NCBI GenBank assembly: GCA_949825025.1
Contig: OX463778.1
Location: 39,447,194-39,511,193, forward strand
DNA length: 64,000 nucleotides
Source of the DNA: Siphlonurus alternatus
Taxonomy: Eukaryota; Arthropoda; Insecta; Ephemeroptera; Siphlonuridae
Direction: 5' to 3'
Part shown: positions 25,552-37,330 of the stretch, piece by piece
How the letters are laid out: the number at the start of each line of letters is the position of its first letter
Position numbering within the stretch: the stretch's first letter is position 1
Made by a program: the position numbers and the translations under genes
Notes under the pieces: generated by a model
Database searches by the model: none
What the model saw: only the letters and a program-made list of their open reading frames with translations
Told to the model about the DNA's origin: nothing

Positions 25552-26139
25552 GATGTGAAACAAATGCAATGCGCATGACCGTTTTTTTTATAACAGTTAA
25601 GATGGACGGTTGGTGAAAATTGAAGCTGGTGAAGAAGCATTAAGATTTTGTGTGTTTTTGTGCTAATTAGTAGTTATTACACAGTTCCAGGTAAGCTTTA
25701 ACTTATGTATAGTTGTTTTTGTTTAATATATTGTTAAGCTCACACAAAATTGTCTGTTTTTTTAATGACATTTCGATGGCTTGACCTGCTTCCTGCTTGC
25801 TGAGCGGCTTGCAAACATGGCCGGGATGTGATGGATTCTGATCAAGGATTCGACAACCATACCAGATCGACAAAACTTGGCTGTTGTGTGCATAAATCAA
25901 TGGCATAGCAGTATTTGGTTTGTATAAAGTTGATAAAGGTATGTATACTAGTACTGCAATGTATGCATACTGTGTATGCATATTATATAATATGCATGCA
26001 TTTAAGTTAATGCAATAAATTGTGGTTGTATATGTATTAAATTAACATCGTTGTACAGTAGTGAAGTGTTTAAATTTGTTTTACAGTACAAAAATTGTTA
26101 ATCATGCATTTAAATATATATACTGTATATAATATGCAT
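25552..26139. other. AT-rich unique core of the insertion with splice-like signals
   Basis: This is the only stretch of unique sequence in the window apart from 26240-26520. An acceptor-like T tract plus aacag ends at 25596; a donor-like ccag/gtaagc has its GT at 25691-25692; a donor-like aaag/gtatgt has its GT at 25939-25940. The interval from about 25780 to 25930 is less AT-rich than its surroundings. A 92-codon minus-strand frame spans 25703-25981, but I do not recognise its protein and its codons show no clear bias. It may be a relic of a captured host or transposon gene, or noise. Confidence 0.35.
25976..25997. repeat. Perfect 22-bp AT-rich palindrome
   Basis: The central 20 bases, tgcatattatataatatgca at 25977-25996, equal their own reverse complement, and one more flanking pair extends it. 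Further tatgcat and gtatgcatac palindromes cluster within 40 bp. This is likely a cruciform-prone simple sequence. Confidence 0.75.
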
Positions 26140-26172
26140 CCCTGCTCAAAATTCTTGAGCAAGATCTTGGGC
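26140..26172. repeat. Internal copy of the element's terminal sequence
   Basis: ccctgctcaaaattcttgag followed by caagatcttg differs from the left terminus (24217 onward) at one base in the first 22. It matches the reverse-complemented right terminus over aaaattcttga. It could mark the original left end of a shorter element, 26140-27078 (939 bp), that was later joined to the 24215-26139 segment. No TA abuts it on the left; the flank reads atgcat. Confidence 0.65.
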
Positions 26173-26239
26173 AAGATCTTGGGTAAGATTTGCACAATAC
26201 CTTTTGCAATTGTCTTGAGCAAGATCTTGCATGTCTAAT

Positions 26240-26530
26240 TTTATCGAATATCCTTTAAATATGTCTTTGATCCCCAGGTTCCGCAGGCCTAGCCGTTGCG
26301 TACGTGCATGGATAGAGTGAGAGGATTCATTGTGCGCTGAGCGGAGAGATGAAGCAGGATGATGAATATCCACAGAAAGGAAACCAGCAAGACAACTGCC
26401 GAACTTATAACGAAAACTATTATGTACTATGCATACCAGAAAAAAACTAATAAAACTCTTTATTTTTTTTCAGATGATGGATAAATGTATGTGACGACTG
26501 TGAGGTTTCTACTAGGTACCACATCTTGCA
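26240..26530. other. Second unique segment of the insertion with acceptor-like sites
   Basis: A less AT-rich patch (about 26270-26400) begins after an acceptor-like tgatccccag ending at 26277. A second, stronger acceptor-like site, a T tract plus cag, ends at 26473 and is followed by atgatgg. A 75-codon minus-strand frame at 26146-26373 runs from this patch into the palindrome repeats. No protein family is recognised. It may be a degraded exon of a captured gene or transposase. Confidence 0.3.
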
Positions 26531-26637
26531 ACCAAATCTTGAAAATCTTGTCAAGATCTTGCATTTACTTACACAAATTTTTTCAAGTACAAATCAGTTG
26601 CAAGTCTTGTGAAAGATCTTGAGCCCCAATAATGTTA

Positions 26638-27066
26638 CCAGGATCTTGCACAAGAAAATATCTTGCCAAGATCTTGCACAAGATCTTGCCAAGATCTTAC
26701 CAAGATCTTGCCAAGATCTTGCGCAAGATCTTGCCAAGATCTTGGCAAGATCTTGATAAGATTATTTGGGCTCAAGATCTTGGGCAAAATTTGCGCAAGT
26801 CTTGAAGAAGTTTTGACCAAGATCTTGTGCAAGTCTTGGACAAGTTTTGAGTTTTGACCAAGATCTTGAGCAATAATCTTACCAAGATCTTCCACAAGAA
26901 AATATCTTGCCAAGATCTTGCACAAGATCTTGTCAAGATCTTGCCAAGATCTTGCCAAGATCTTGCGCAAGATCTTGCCAAGATCTTGCCAAGATCTTGG
27001 CAAGATTATTGCTCAAGATCTTGGTCAAAACTTGTTCAAGACTTGTACAAGATCTTGTTCAAGAAT
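26638..27066. repeat. Array of the palindrome caagatcttg (11-12 bp period)
   Basis: The 10-bp self-complementary motif caagatcttg, or a one-base variant, is repeated with 1-2 bp spacers, giving an 11-12 bp period over most of this stretch. Because the motif equals its own reverse complement, both strands stay open in several frames and spell similar peptides rich in D-L-A-K-I-L and S-W-Q-D-L. The four long frames on the plus strand and two on the minus strand are therefore artefacts of the repeat. A roughly 244-bp direct duplication is also visible: caagaaaatatcttgccaag at 26651 and 26895. Confidence 0.85.
26758..27030. repeat. Overlapping long inverted repeats in the insertion's right arm
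   Basis: Three related arms alternate in orientation: 26758-26789 (forward), 26852-26890 (reverse) and 26992-27030 (forward). Arms 2 and 3 are reverse complements over 39 bp with one mismatch; arms 1 and 2 pair less perfectly with small gaps. The segment between arms 2 and 3 is itself made of caagatcttg palindromes, so nearly the whole interval could fold into one long hairpin, or switch between two. Confidence 0.75.
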
Positions 27067-27078
27067 TTTCAGCAGGTA
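27057..27078. repeat. Right terminal inverted repeat of the insertion
   Basis: Reverse-complemented it reads tacctgctgaaaattcttga and continues into a caagatcttg palindrome. It is closer to the internal copy at 26140 than to the left end. Confidence 0.75.
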
Positions 27079-27080
27079 TA
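27079..27080. other. Right target-site duplication (TA)
   Basis: This is the TA directly after the insert, followed by gcaatatatcag in register with the satellite. Confidence 0.8.
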
Positions 27081-28231
27081 GCAATATATCAGAATATTAC
27101 GTATTCCTTGGATTCTGCTGCAATTAATTTGGTGAAAATGGGTTGAAAGGTCTTGTTTCGATAAGGAGCAACTTTTTAACGCGCAAAAAGTCACTTTCGC
27201 CACCTTAAAAAAAGTGGAAAAGTGACCCTCCGTGAACATGTGGGGGGGTATTGGAATTTTCAAAGTTTCGTTCCTTAAAACTTTCTTGCAGATAAAAGGA
27301 GAGTGATCTTATGTTTTTTTTTTAATTTGTCATTGCTAAACGATTCGATTCAATTCCTAACACTTTGTTTTCGATATATAACATTGACTTTTTAAAATTC
27401 CAAAAAAGGGGTTTTTCTATCGTAACCAAAATTGCCATCCCATTATCTCAGTTTAATTTTAAGGGAAAGAGTTGAAAGTTATATTGTCAAATTCTGCTTG
27501 ACAAGGAGATGCCCTAGCCCTACTAAAAATTGAAATTCTGTTCACTTTTATTTGTAGCTATATATCAGATTATTACGTATTCCTTAAATCCTGCTGCGAT
27601 TAATTTAGGGAAAATGGGTAGAAAGGTCTAGTTTCAATAAGGATTAACTTCTTGAAGCGCAAAAAGTTCCTTTCGCTTCCTTAAAAAAATTGGAAAAGAG
27701 ACCCTTCGTGAACATGTGGGGGGGTATTGGTATTTTCAAAGTTTCGTTCTTTAAAACTTTCTTTTAGTTGCAAGGAGAGTAATGTTATATTTTTTTTTTG
27801 AATTTGTCATGGCAAAACGAATCGATTCCATTCCTAACACTTGGTTTTCGATATATAACATTGACTTTTTAAAATTCCAAAAATGGGGTTTTTTTAACGT
27901 AACCAAAATTGCCATCCCATTATCTCAGTTTAAGTTTAAGGGAGAGAGTTGAAAGTTATATTGTCAAAGTCTGCTTGACAAGGAGATGCCCTAGCCCTAC
28001 TAAAAATTGAAATTCAGTGCACTTTTATTTGTAGCTATATATCAGAATATTACGTATTCCTTGGATCCTGCTGCGATTAATTTGGTGAAAATGGGTTGAA
28101 AGGTCTTGTTTCGATAAAGAGCAACTTTTTAACGCGCAAAATGTCACTTTCGCGACCTTAAAAAAAGTGGAAAGTGACCCTTCGTGAACATGTGGGGGGG
28201 TATTGGTATTTTCAAAGTTTCGTTCCTGAAA

Positions 28232-31200
28232 ACTTTCTTGTAGTTGCAAGGAGAGTAATGTTATATTTTTTTTTTAATTTGTCATGGCAAAACGAATCGA
28301 TTCCATTCCTAACACTTTGTTTTCGATATATAACATTGACTTTTTAAAATTCCAAAAAAGGGGTTTTTCTAACGTAACCAAAATTGCCATCCCATTATCT
28401 CAGTTTAGGTTTAAGGGAGAGAGTTGAAAGTTATATCGTCAAATTCTGCTTGACGAGGAGATGCTCTAGATTCCCTAAAAATTTAAATTCGGTGCACTTT
28501 TATTTTAATCTAAATTTCAGAATATTACGTATTCCTTGGATTCTGCTGCAATTAATTTGGTGAAAATGGGTTGAAAGGTCTTGTTTCGATAAGGAGCAAC
28601 TTTTTAACGCGCAAAAAGTCACTTTCGCCACCTTAAAAAAAGTGGAAAATTGACCCTTCGTGAACATGTGGGGGGGTATTGGTATTTTCAAAGTTTGGTT
28701 CTTTAAAACTTTCTTGTAGTTGCAAGGAGAGTAATGTTATATTTTTTTTTGAATTTGTCATGGCAAAACGAATCGATTCCATTCCTAACACTTTGTTTTC
28801 GATATATAACATTGACTTTTTAAAATTCCAAAAAAGGGGTTTTTCTAACGTAACCAAAATTGCCATCCCATTATCTCAGTATAGGTTTAAGGGAGAGAGT
28901 TGAAAGTTATATTGTCAAAGTCTGCTTGACAAGGAGATGCCCTAGCCCTACTAAAAATTGAAATTCGGTGCACTTTTATTTGTAGCTTTTTATCAGATTA
29001 TTACGTATTCCTTGGATCCTGCTGCGATTAATTTGGTGAAAATGGGTAGAAAGATCTTGTCTCGATAAGGAGCAACTTCTTGACGCGCAAAAAGTCACTT
29101 TCGCCACCTTAAAAAAAGTGGAAAAGTGACCCTTCGTGAACATGTGGGGGGGTATTGGTATTTTCAAAGTTTCGTTCCTTAAAACTTTCTTGTAGTTAAA
29201 AGGAGAGTAAAGTTATATTTTTTTTTTTAATTTGTCATGGCTAAACGAATCGATTCCATTCCAAGCACTTTGATTTCGATTTATAACATCGACTTTTTAA
29301 AATTCCAAAAATGGTGTTTTTCTAACGTAACCAAAATTACCATCCCATTATCTCAGTTTAGGTTTAAGGGAGAGAGTTGAAAGTTATATTGTCAAAGTCT
29401 GCTTGACGAGGAGATGCTCTAGCCCCCCTAAAAATTTAAATTCGGTGCACTTTTATTTTAATCTATATTTCAGAATATTACGTATTCCTTGGATTCTGCT
29501 GCAATTAATTTGGTGAAAATGGGTTGAAAGGTCTTGTTTCGAAAAGGAGCAACTTTTTAACGCGCAAAAGGTCACTTTCGCCACATTAAAAAAAGTGGAA
29601 AAGTGACCCTTCGTGAACATGTGGGGGGGTATTAGTATTTTCAAAGTTTCGTTCTTTAAAACTTTCTTGTAATTGCAAGGAGAGTAATGTTATAATTTTT
29701 TTTGAATTTGTCATGGCAAAACGAATCGAATCCATTCCTAACACTTTGTTTTCGATATATAACATTTACTTTTTAAAATTCCAAAAAAGGGGTTTTTCAA
29801 ACGTAACCAAAATTGCCATCCCATTATCTCAGTATAAGTTTAAGGGAGAGAGTTGAAAGTTATATTGTCAAAATCTGCTTGACAAGGAGATGCCCTAGCC
29901 CTACTAAAAATTGAAATTCGGTGCACTTTTATTTGTGGCTATTTAGCAGATAATTACGTATTCCTTGGATCCTGCTGCAATTATTTTGGTGAAAATGGGT
30001 AGAAAGATCTTATTTCGATAAGGAGCAACTTCTTGACGCGCAAAAAGTCACTTTCGCCACCTTAAAAAGAGTGGAAAATTGACCCTCCGTGTACATGTGG
30101 GGGGGGTATTGGTATTTTCAAAGTTTCGTTCCTTAAAACTTTCTTGTAGTTAAAAGGAGAGTAATGTTATATTTTTTTTTGAATTTGTCATGGCAAAACG
30201 AACCGATTCCATTCCAAACACTTTGATTTCGATTTATAACATCGACTTTTTAAAATTCCAAAAATGGGGTTTTTCTAACGTAACCAAAATTGCCATCTCA
30301 TTATCTCAGTTTAAGTTTAAGGGAGAGAGTTGAAAGTTATATTGTCAAAGTCTGCTTGACAAGGAGATGCCCTAGCCCTACTAAAAATAGAAATTCGGTG
30401 CACTTTTATTTGTAGCTATATATCAGAATATTACGTATTCCTTGGATCCTGCTGCGATTAATTTGGTGAAAATGGGTTGAAAGGTCTTGTTTCGATAAGG
30501 AACAACTTTTTAACGCGCAAAAAGTCACTTTCGCCACCTTAAAAAAAGTGGAAAAGTGACCCTTCGTGAACATGTGGGGGGGTATTGGTATTTTCAAAGT
30601 TTCGTTCTTTAAAACTTTCTTGTAGTTGCAAGGAGAGTAATGTTATATTTTTTTTTGAATTTGTCATCGCAAAACGAATCGATTCCATTCCTAACACTTT
30701 GTTTTCGATATATAACATTGACTTATTAAAATTCCAAAAAAGGGGTTTTTCTAACGTAACCAAAATTGCCATCCCATTATCTCAGTTTAGGTTTAAGGGA
30801 GAGAGTTAAAAGTTATATCGTCAAATTCTGCTTGACGAGGAGATGCTCTAGATTCCCTAAAAATTTAAATTCGGTGCACTTTTATTTTAATCTAAATTTC
30901 AGAATATTACGTATTCCTTAGATTCTGCTGCAATTAATTTGGTGAAAATGGGTTGAAAGGTCTTGTTTCGATAAGGAGCAACTTTTTAACGCGCAAAAAG
31001 TCACTTTCGCCACCTTAAAAAAAGTGGAAAATTGACCCTTCGTGAACATGTGGGGGGGTATTGGTATTTTCAAAGTTTCGTTCCTTAAAACTTTCTTGTA
31101 GTTAAAAAGAGAGTAATGTTATATTTTTTTTTGAATTTGTCATGGCAAAACGAACCGATTCCATTCCAAACACTTTGATTTCGATTTATAACATCGACTT

Positions 31201-32860
31201 TTTAAAATTCCAAAAATGGGGTTTTTCTAACGTAACCAAAATTGCCATCTCATTATCTCAGTTTAAGTTTAAGGGAGAGAGTTGAAAGTTATATTGTCAA
31301 AGTCTGCTTGACAAGGAGATGCCCTAGCCCTACTAAAAATAGAAATTCGGTGCACTTTTATTTGTAGCTATATATCAGAATATTACGTATTCCTTGGATC
31401 CTGCTGCGATTAATTTGGTGAAAATGGGTTGAAAGGTCTTGTTTCGATAAGGAGCAACTTTTTAACGCGCAAAAAGTCACTTTCGCCACCTTAAAAAAAG
31501 TGGAAAAGTGACCCTTCGTGAACATGTGGGGGGTATTGGTATTTTCAATGTTTCGTTCCTGAAAACTTTCTTGTAGTTGCAAGGAGAGTAATGTTATATT
31601 TTTTTTTTAATTTGTCATGGCAAAACGAATCGATTCCATTTCTAACACTTTGTTTTCGATTTATAACATCGACTTTTTAAAATTCAAAAAAAGGGGTTTT
31701 TCTAACGTAACCAAAATTGCTATCCCATTATCTCAGTTTAGGTTTAAGGGAGAGAGTTGAAAATTATATTGTCAAAGTCTGCTTGACGAGGAGATGCTCT
31801 AGCCCTCCTAAAAATTTAAATTCGGTGCACTTTTATTTTAATCTATATTTCAGAATATTACGTATTCCTTGGATTCTGCTGCAATTAATTTGGTGAAAAT
31901 GGGTTGAAAGTTCTTGTTTCGATAAGGAGCAACTTTTTAACGCGCAAAAAGTCACTTTCGCCACCTTAAAAAAAGTGGAAAAGTGACCCTTCGTGAACAT
32001 GTGGGGGGGTATTGGTATTTTCAAAGTTTCGTTCTTTAAAACTTTCTTGTAGTTGCAAGGAGAGTAATGTTATATTTTTTTTTGAATTTGTCATCGCAAA
32101 ACGAATCGATTCCATTCCTAACACTTTGTTTTCGATATATAACATTGACTTTTTAAAATTCCAAAAAAGGGGTTTTTCTAACGTAACCAAAATTGCCATC
32201 CCATTATCTCAGTTTAGGTTTAAGGGAGAGAGTTGAAAGTTATATCGTCAAATTCTGCTTGACGAGGAGATGCTCTAGATTCCCTAAAAATTTAAATTCG
32301 GTGCACTTTTATTTTAATCTAAATTTCAGAATATTACGTATTCCTTGGATTCTGCTGCAATTAATTTGGTGAAAATGGGTTGAAAGGTCTTGTTTCGATA
32401 AGGAGCAACTTTTTAACGCGCAAAAAGTCACTTTCGCCACCTTAAAAAAAGTGGAAAATTGACCCTTCGTGAACATGTGGGGGGGGTATTGGTATTTTCA
32501 AAGTTTGGTTCTTTAAAACTTTCTTGTAGTTGCAAGGAGAGTAATGTTATATTTTTTTTTGAATTTGTCATGGCAAAACGAATCGATTCCATTCCTAACA
32601 CTTTGTTTTCGATATATAACATTGACTTTTTAAAATTCCAAAAAAGGGGTTTTTCTAACGTAACCAAAATTGCCATCCCATTATCTCAGTATAGGTTTAA
32701 GGGAGAGAGTTGAAAGTTATATTGTCAAAGTCTGCTTGACAAGGAGATGCCCTAGCCCTACTAAAAATTGAAATTCGGTGCACTTTTATTTGTAGCTATT
32801 TATCAGATTATTACGTATTCCTTGGATCCTGCTGCGATTAATTTGGTGAAAATGGGTAGA
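28232..32860 (+). repeat. Thirteen-monomer higher-order repeat, partial copy 3
   Basis: It follows 19175-23800 at an offset of 9,056 bp, including the aaaaggtcac variant near 29568 that copy 1 lacks. Resemblance stops within the monomer near 32786, where cacttttgccacc and ggtgaccctcc replace the expected bases. A private marker, cttgtctcgataagg near 29058, recurs at the matching place in the copy 14,281 bp downstream. Confidence 0.8.
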
Positions 32861-35800
32861 AAGATCTTGTTTCGATAAGGAGCAACTTCTTGACGCGCAA
32901 AAAGTCACTTTTGCCACCTTAAAAAAAGTGGAAAGGTGACCCTCCGTGAACATGTGGGGGGGTATTGGTATTTTCAATGTTTCGTTCCTTAAAACGTTCT
33001 TGTAGTTAAAAGGAGAGTAATGTCATTTTTTTTTTAATTTGTCATGGCAAAACGAAACGATTCCATTCCAAACACTTTGATTTCGATTTATACCATAGAC
33101 TTTTTAAAATTCCAAAAATGGGGTTTTTCTAACGTAACCAAAATTGCCATCCCATTATCTCAGTTTAAGTTTAAGGGAGAGAAATGAAAGTTATATTGTC
33201 AAAGTCTGCTTGACAAGGAGATGCCCTAGCCCTACTAAAAATTGAAATTCGGTGCACTTTTATTTGTAGTCTTTTATCAGATTATTACGTATTCCTTGGA
33301 TCCTGCTGCGATTAATTTGGTGAAAATGGGTAGAAAAATCTTGTTTCGATAAGGAGCAACTTCTTGACGCGCAAAAAGTCACTTTCGCCACCTTAAAAAA
33401 AGTGGAAAAGTGACCCTCCATGAACATGTGGGGGGGTATTGGTATTTTCAAAGTTTCGTTCCTTAAAACTTTCTTGTAGTTAAAAGGAGAGTAATGTTAT
33501 ATTTTTTTTTTTAATTTGTCATCGCAAAACGAATCGATTCCATTCCAAACACTTTGATTTCGATTTATAACATTGACTTTTTAAAATTCCAAAAATGGGG
33601 TTTTTCTAACGTAACCAAAATTGCCATCCCATTATCTCAGTTTAGGTTTAAGGGAGAGAGTTGAAAGTTATATTGTCAAAATCTGCTTGACGAGGAGATG
33701 CTCTAGCCCCCCTAAAAATTTAAATTCGGTGCACTTTTATTTGTAGCTATATATCAGAATATTACGTATTCCTTGGATTCTGCTGCAATTAATTTGGTGA
33801 AAATGGGTTGAAAGGTCTTGTTTCGATAAGGAGCAACTTTTTAACGCGCAAAAAGTCACTTTCGCCACCTTAAAAAAAGTGGAAAATTGACCCTCCGTGT
33901 ACATGTGGGGGGGGTATTGGTATTTTCAAAGTTTCGTTCCTTAAAACTTTCTTGTAGTTAAAAGGAGAGTAATGTTATATTTTTTTTTGAATTTGTCATG
34001 GCAAAACGAACCGATTCCATTCCAAACACTTTGATTTCGATTTATAACATCGACTTTTTAAAATTCCAAAAATGGGGTTTTTCTAACGTAACCAAAATTG
34101 CCATCTCATTATCTCAGTTTAAGTTTAAGGGAGAGAGTTGAAAGTTATATTGTCAAAGTCTGCTTGACAAGGAGATGCCCTAGCCCTACTAAAAATAGAA
34201 ATTCGGTGCACTTTTATTTGTAGCTATATATCAGAATATTACGTATTCCTTGGATCCTGCTGCGATTAATTTGGTGAAAATGGGTTGAAAGGTCTTGTTT
34301 CGATAAGGAACAACTTTTTAACGCGCAAAAAGTCACTTTCGCCACCTTAAAAAAAGTGGAAAAGTGACCCTTCGTGAACATGTGGGGGGGTATTGGTATT
34401 TTCAAAGTTTCGTTCTTTAAAACTTTCTTGTAGTTGCAAGGAGAGTAATGTTATATTTTTTTTTGAATTTGTCATCGCAAAACGAATCGATTCCATTCCT
34501 AACACTTTGTTTTCGATATATAACATTGACTTATTAAAATTCCAAAAAAGGGGTTTTTCTAACGTAACCAAAATTGCCATCCCATTATCTCAGTTTAGGT
34601 TTAAGGGAGAGAGTTAAAAGTTATATCGTCAAATTCTGCTTGACGAGGAGATGCTCTAGATTCCCTAAAAATTTAAATTCGGTGCACTTTTATTTTAATC
34701 TAAATTTCAGAATATTACGTATTCCTTAGATTCTGCTGCAATTAATTTGGTGAAAATGGGTTGAAAGGTCTTGTTTCGATAAGGAGCAACTTTTTAACGC
34801 GCAAAAAGTCACTTTCGCCACCTTAAAAAAAGTGGAAAATTGACCCTTCGTGAACATGTGGGGGGGTATTGGTATTTTCAAAGTTTCGTTCCTTAAAACT
34901 TTCTTGTAGTTAAAAAGAGAGTAATGTTATATTTTTTTTTGAATTTGTCATGGCAAAACGAACCGATTCCATTCCAAACACTTTGATTTCGATTTATAAC
35001 ATCGACTTTTTAAAATTCCAAAAATGGGGTTTTTCTAACGTAACCAAAATTGCCATCTCATTATCTCAGTTTAAGTTTAAGGGAGAGAGTTGAAAGTTAT
35101 ATTGTCAAAGTCTGCTTGACAAGGAGATGCCCTAGCCCTACTAAAAATAGAAATTCGGTGCACTTTTATTTGTAGCTATATATCAGAATATTACGTATTC
35201 CTTGGATCCTGCTGCGATTAATTTGGTGAAAATGGGTTGAAAGGTCTTGTTTCGATAAGGAGCAACTTTTTAACGCGCAAAAAGTCACTTTCGCCACCTT
35301 AAAAAAAGTGGAAAAGTGACCCTTCGTGAACATGTGGGGGGTATTGGTATTTTCAATGTTTCGTTCCTGAAAACTTTCTTGTAGTTGCAAGGAGAGTAAT
35401 GTTATATTTTTTTTTTAATTTGTCATGGCAAAACGAATCGATTCCATTTCTAACACTTTGTTTTCGATTTATAACATCGACTTTTTAAAATTCAAAAAAA
35501 GGGGTTTTTCTAACGTAACCAAAATTGCTATCCCATTATCTCAGTTTAGGTTTAAGGGAGAGAGTTGAAAATTATATTGTCAAAGTCTGCTTGACGAGGA
35601 GATGCTCTAGCCCTCCTAAAAATTTAAATTCGGTGCACTTTTATTTTAATCTATATTTCAGAATATTACGTATTCCTTGGATTCTGCTGCAATTAATTTG
35701 GTGAAAATGGGTTGAAAGTTCTTGTTTCGATAAGGAGCAACTTTTTAACGCGCAAAAAGTCACTTTCGCCACCTTAAAAAAAGTGGAAAAGTGACCCTTC

Positions 35801-37330
35801 GTGAACATGTGGGGGGGTATTGGTATTTTCAAAGTTTCGTTCTTTAAAACTTTCTTGTAGTTGCAAGGAGAGTAATGTTATATTTTTTTTTGAATTTGTC
35901 ATCGCAAAACGAATCGATTCCATTCCTAACACTTTGTTTTCGATATATAACATTGACTTTTTAAAATTCCAAAAAAGGGGTTTTTCTAACGTAACCAAAA
36001 TTGCCATCCCATTATCTCAGTTTAGGTTTAAGGGAGAGAGTTGAAAGTTATATCGTCAAATTCTGCTTGACGAGGAGATGCTCTAGATTCCCTAAAAATT
36101 TAAATTCGGTGCACTTTTATTTTAATCTAAATTTCAGAATATTACGTATTCCTTGGATTCTGCTGCAATTAATTTGGTGAAAATGGGTTGAAAGGTCTTG
36201 TTTCGATAAGGAGCAACTTTTTAACGCGCAAAAAGTCACTTTCGCCACCTTAAAAAAAGTGGAAAAGTGACCCTCCGTGAACATGTGGGGGGGTATTGGA
36301 ATTTTCAAAGTTTCGTTCCTTAAAACTTTCTTGCAGATAAAAGGAGAGTGATCTTATGTTTTTTTTTTAATTTGTCATTGCTAAACGATTCGATTCAATT
36401 CCTAACACTTTGTTTTCGATATATAACATTGACTTTTTAAAATTCCAAAAAAGGGGTTTTTCTATCGTAACCAAAATTGCCATCCCATTATCTCAGTTTA
36501 ATTTTAAGGGAAAGAGTTGAAAGTTATATTGTCAAATTCTGCTTGACAAGGAGATGCCCTAGCCCTACTAAAAATTGAAATTCTGTTCACTTTTATTTGT
36601 AGCTATATATCAGATTATTACGTATTCCTTAAATCCTGCTGCGATTAATTTAGGGAAAATGGGTAGAAAGGTCTAGTTTCAATAAGGATTAACTTCTTGA
36701 AGCGCAAAAAGTTCCTTTCGCTTCCTTAAAAAAATTGGAAAAGAGACCCTTCGTGAACATGTGGGGGGGTATTGGTATTTTCAAAGTTTCGTTCTTTAAA
36801 ACTTTCTTTTAGTTGCAAGGAGAGTAATGTTATATTTTTTTTTTGAATTTGTCATGGCAAAACGAATCGATTCCATTCCTAACACTTGGTTTTCGATATA
36901 TAACATTGACTTTTTAAAATTCCAAAAATGGGGTTTTTTTAACGTAACCAAAATTGCCATCCCATTATCTCAGTTTAAGTTTAAGGGAGAGAGTTGAAAG
37001 TTATATTGTCAAAGTCTGCTTGACAAGGAGATGCCCTAGCCCTACTAAAAATTGAAATTCAGTGCACTTTTATTTGTAGCTATATATCAGAATATTACGT
37101 ATTCCTTGGATCCTGCTGCGATTAATTTGGTGAAAATGGGTTGAAAGGTCTTGTTTCGATAAAGAGCAACTTTTTAACGCGCAAAATGTCACTTTCGCGA
37201 CCTTAAAAAAAGTGGAAAGTGACCCTTCGTGAACATGTGGGGGGGTATTGGTATTTTCAAAGTTTCGTTCCTGAAAACTTTCTTGTAGTTGCAAGGAGAG
37301 TAATGTTATATTTTTTTTTTAATTTGTCAT
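32095..37330 (+). repeat. Eleven-monomer tandem duplication, copy 1 (5,236 bp)
   Basis: It matches 37331-42566 at a constant offset of 5,236 bp. Shared rare markers are ggtgaccctcc with cacttttgcc (near 32908 and 38144), gggagagaaatgaaag (near 33176 and 38412), a shortened taatgtcatt (near 33018 and 38254) and tttatccatagac-type changes (near 33092 and 38328). Confidence 0.8.
33881..36263 (+). repeat. Five-monomer copy of 30073-32455 at eight-monomer spacing (3,808 bp)
   Basis: Marker monomers recur at an offset of 3,808 bp: ccgtgtacatg with eight G (30087 and 33895), cttattaaaattcc (near 30723 and 34531), a six-G run and gaaagttcttg (near 31909 and 35717). Homology ends where aagtgaccctccg replaces aattgacccttcg near 36263. 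Confidence 0.7.

Larger units (their letters stand above)
24215..27078. mobile_element. Non-autonomous DNA-transposon-like insertion, TA target duplication
   Basis: The satellite reads tttgta, is interrupted, and resumes as tagcaatatatc; uninterrupted relatives at 18021 and 58981 read tgtagcaatatatc with a single TA. The 2,864-bp insert is therefore flanked by duplicated TA at 24213-24214 and 27079-27080. Its ends are imperfect inverted repeats: taccctgctcaaaaatcttg at the left and, reverse-complemented, tacctgctgaaaattcttga at the right. No frame resembling a transposase is present, so it would depend on a helper elsewhere. A TA target is typical of Tc1/mariner-type elements, but these termini match none I can name, so superfamily is left open. 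The interior consists of a minisatellite, an AT-rich core and a palindrome-rich right arm. Confidence 0.85.
19175..28231 (+). repeat. Thirteen-monomer higher-order repeat, copy 2, split by an insertion
   Basis: Monomer order follows copy 1 exactly up to 24214, is interrupted by the insertion at 24215-27078, and resumes in phase at 27079. After the insertion the offset to copy 1 rises from 6,190 to 9,056 bp. The rise of 2,866 is the insertion plus its 2-bp target duplication, an independent check on the insertion boundaries. Confidence 0.85.

Noticed and set aside
25703..25981. 92-codon minus-strand frame in the insertion core as a transposase fragment
   Set aside because: No catalytic motif or family resemblance can be seen. 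It is kept only as part of the unique core, pending a protein search.
26635..27146. Long open frames on both strands, rich in D-L-A-K-I-L and S-W-Q-D-L
   Set aside because: They are the translation of a self-complementary 11-12 bp repeat, which stays open on both strands and gives the same kind of peptide each way.
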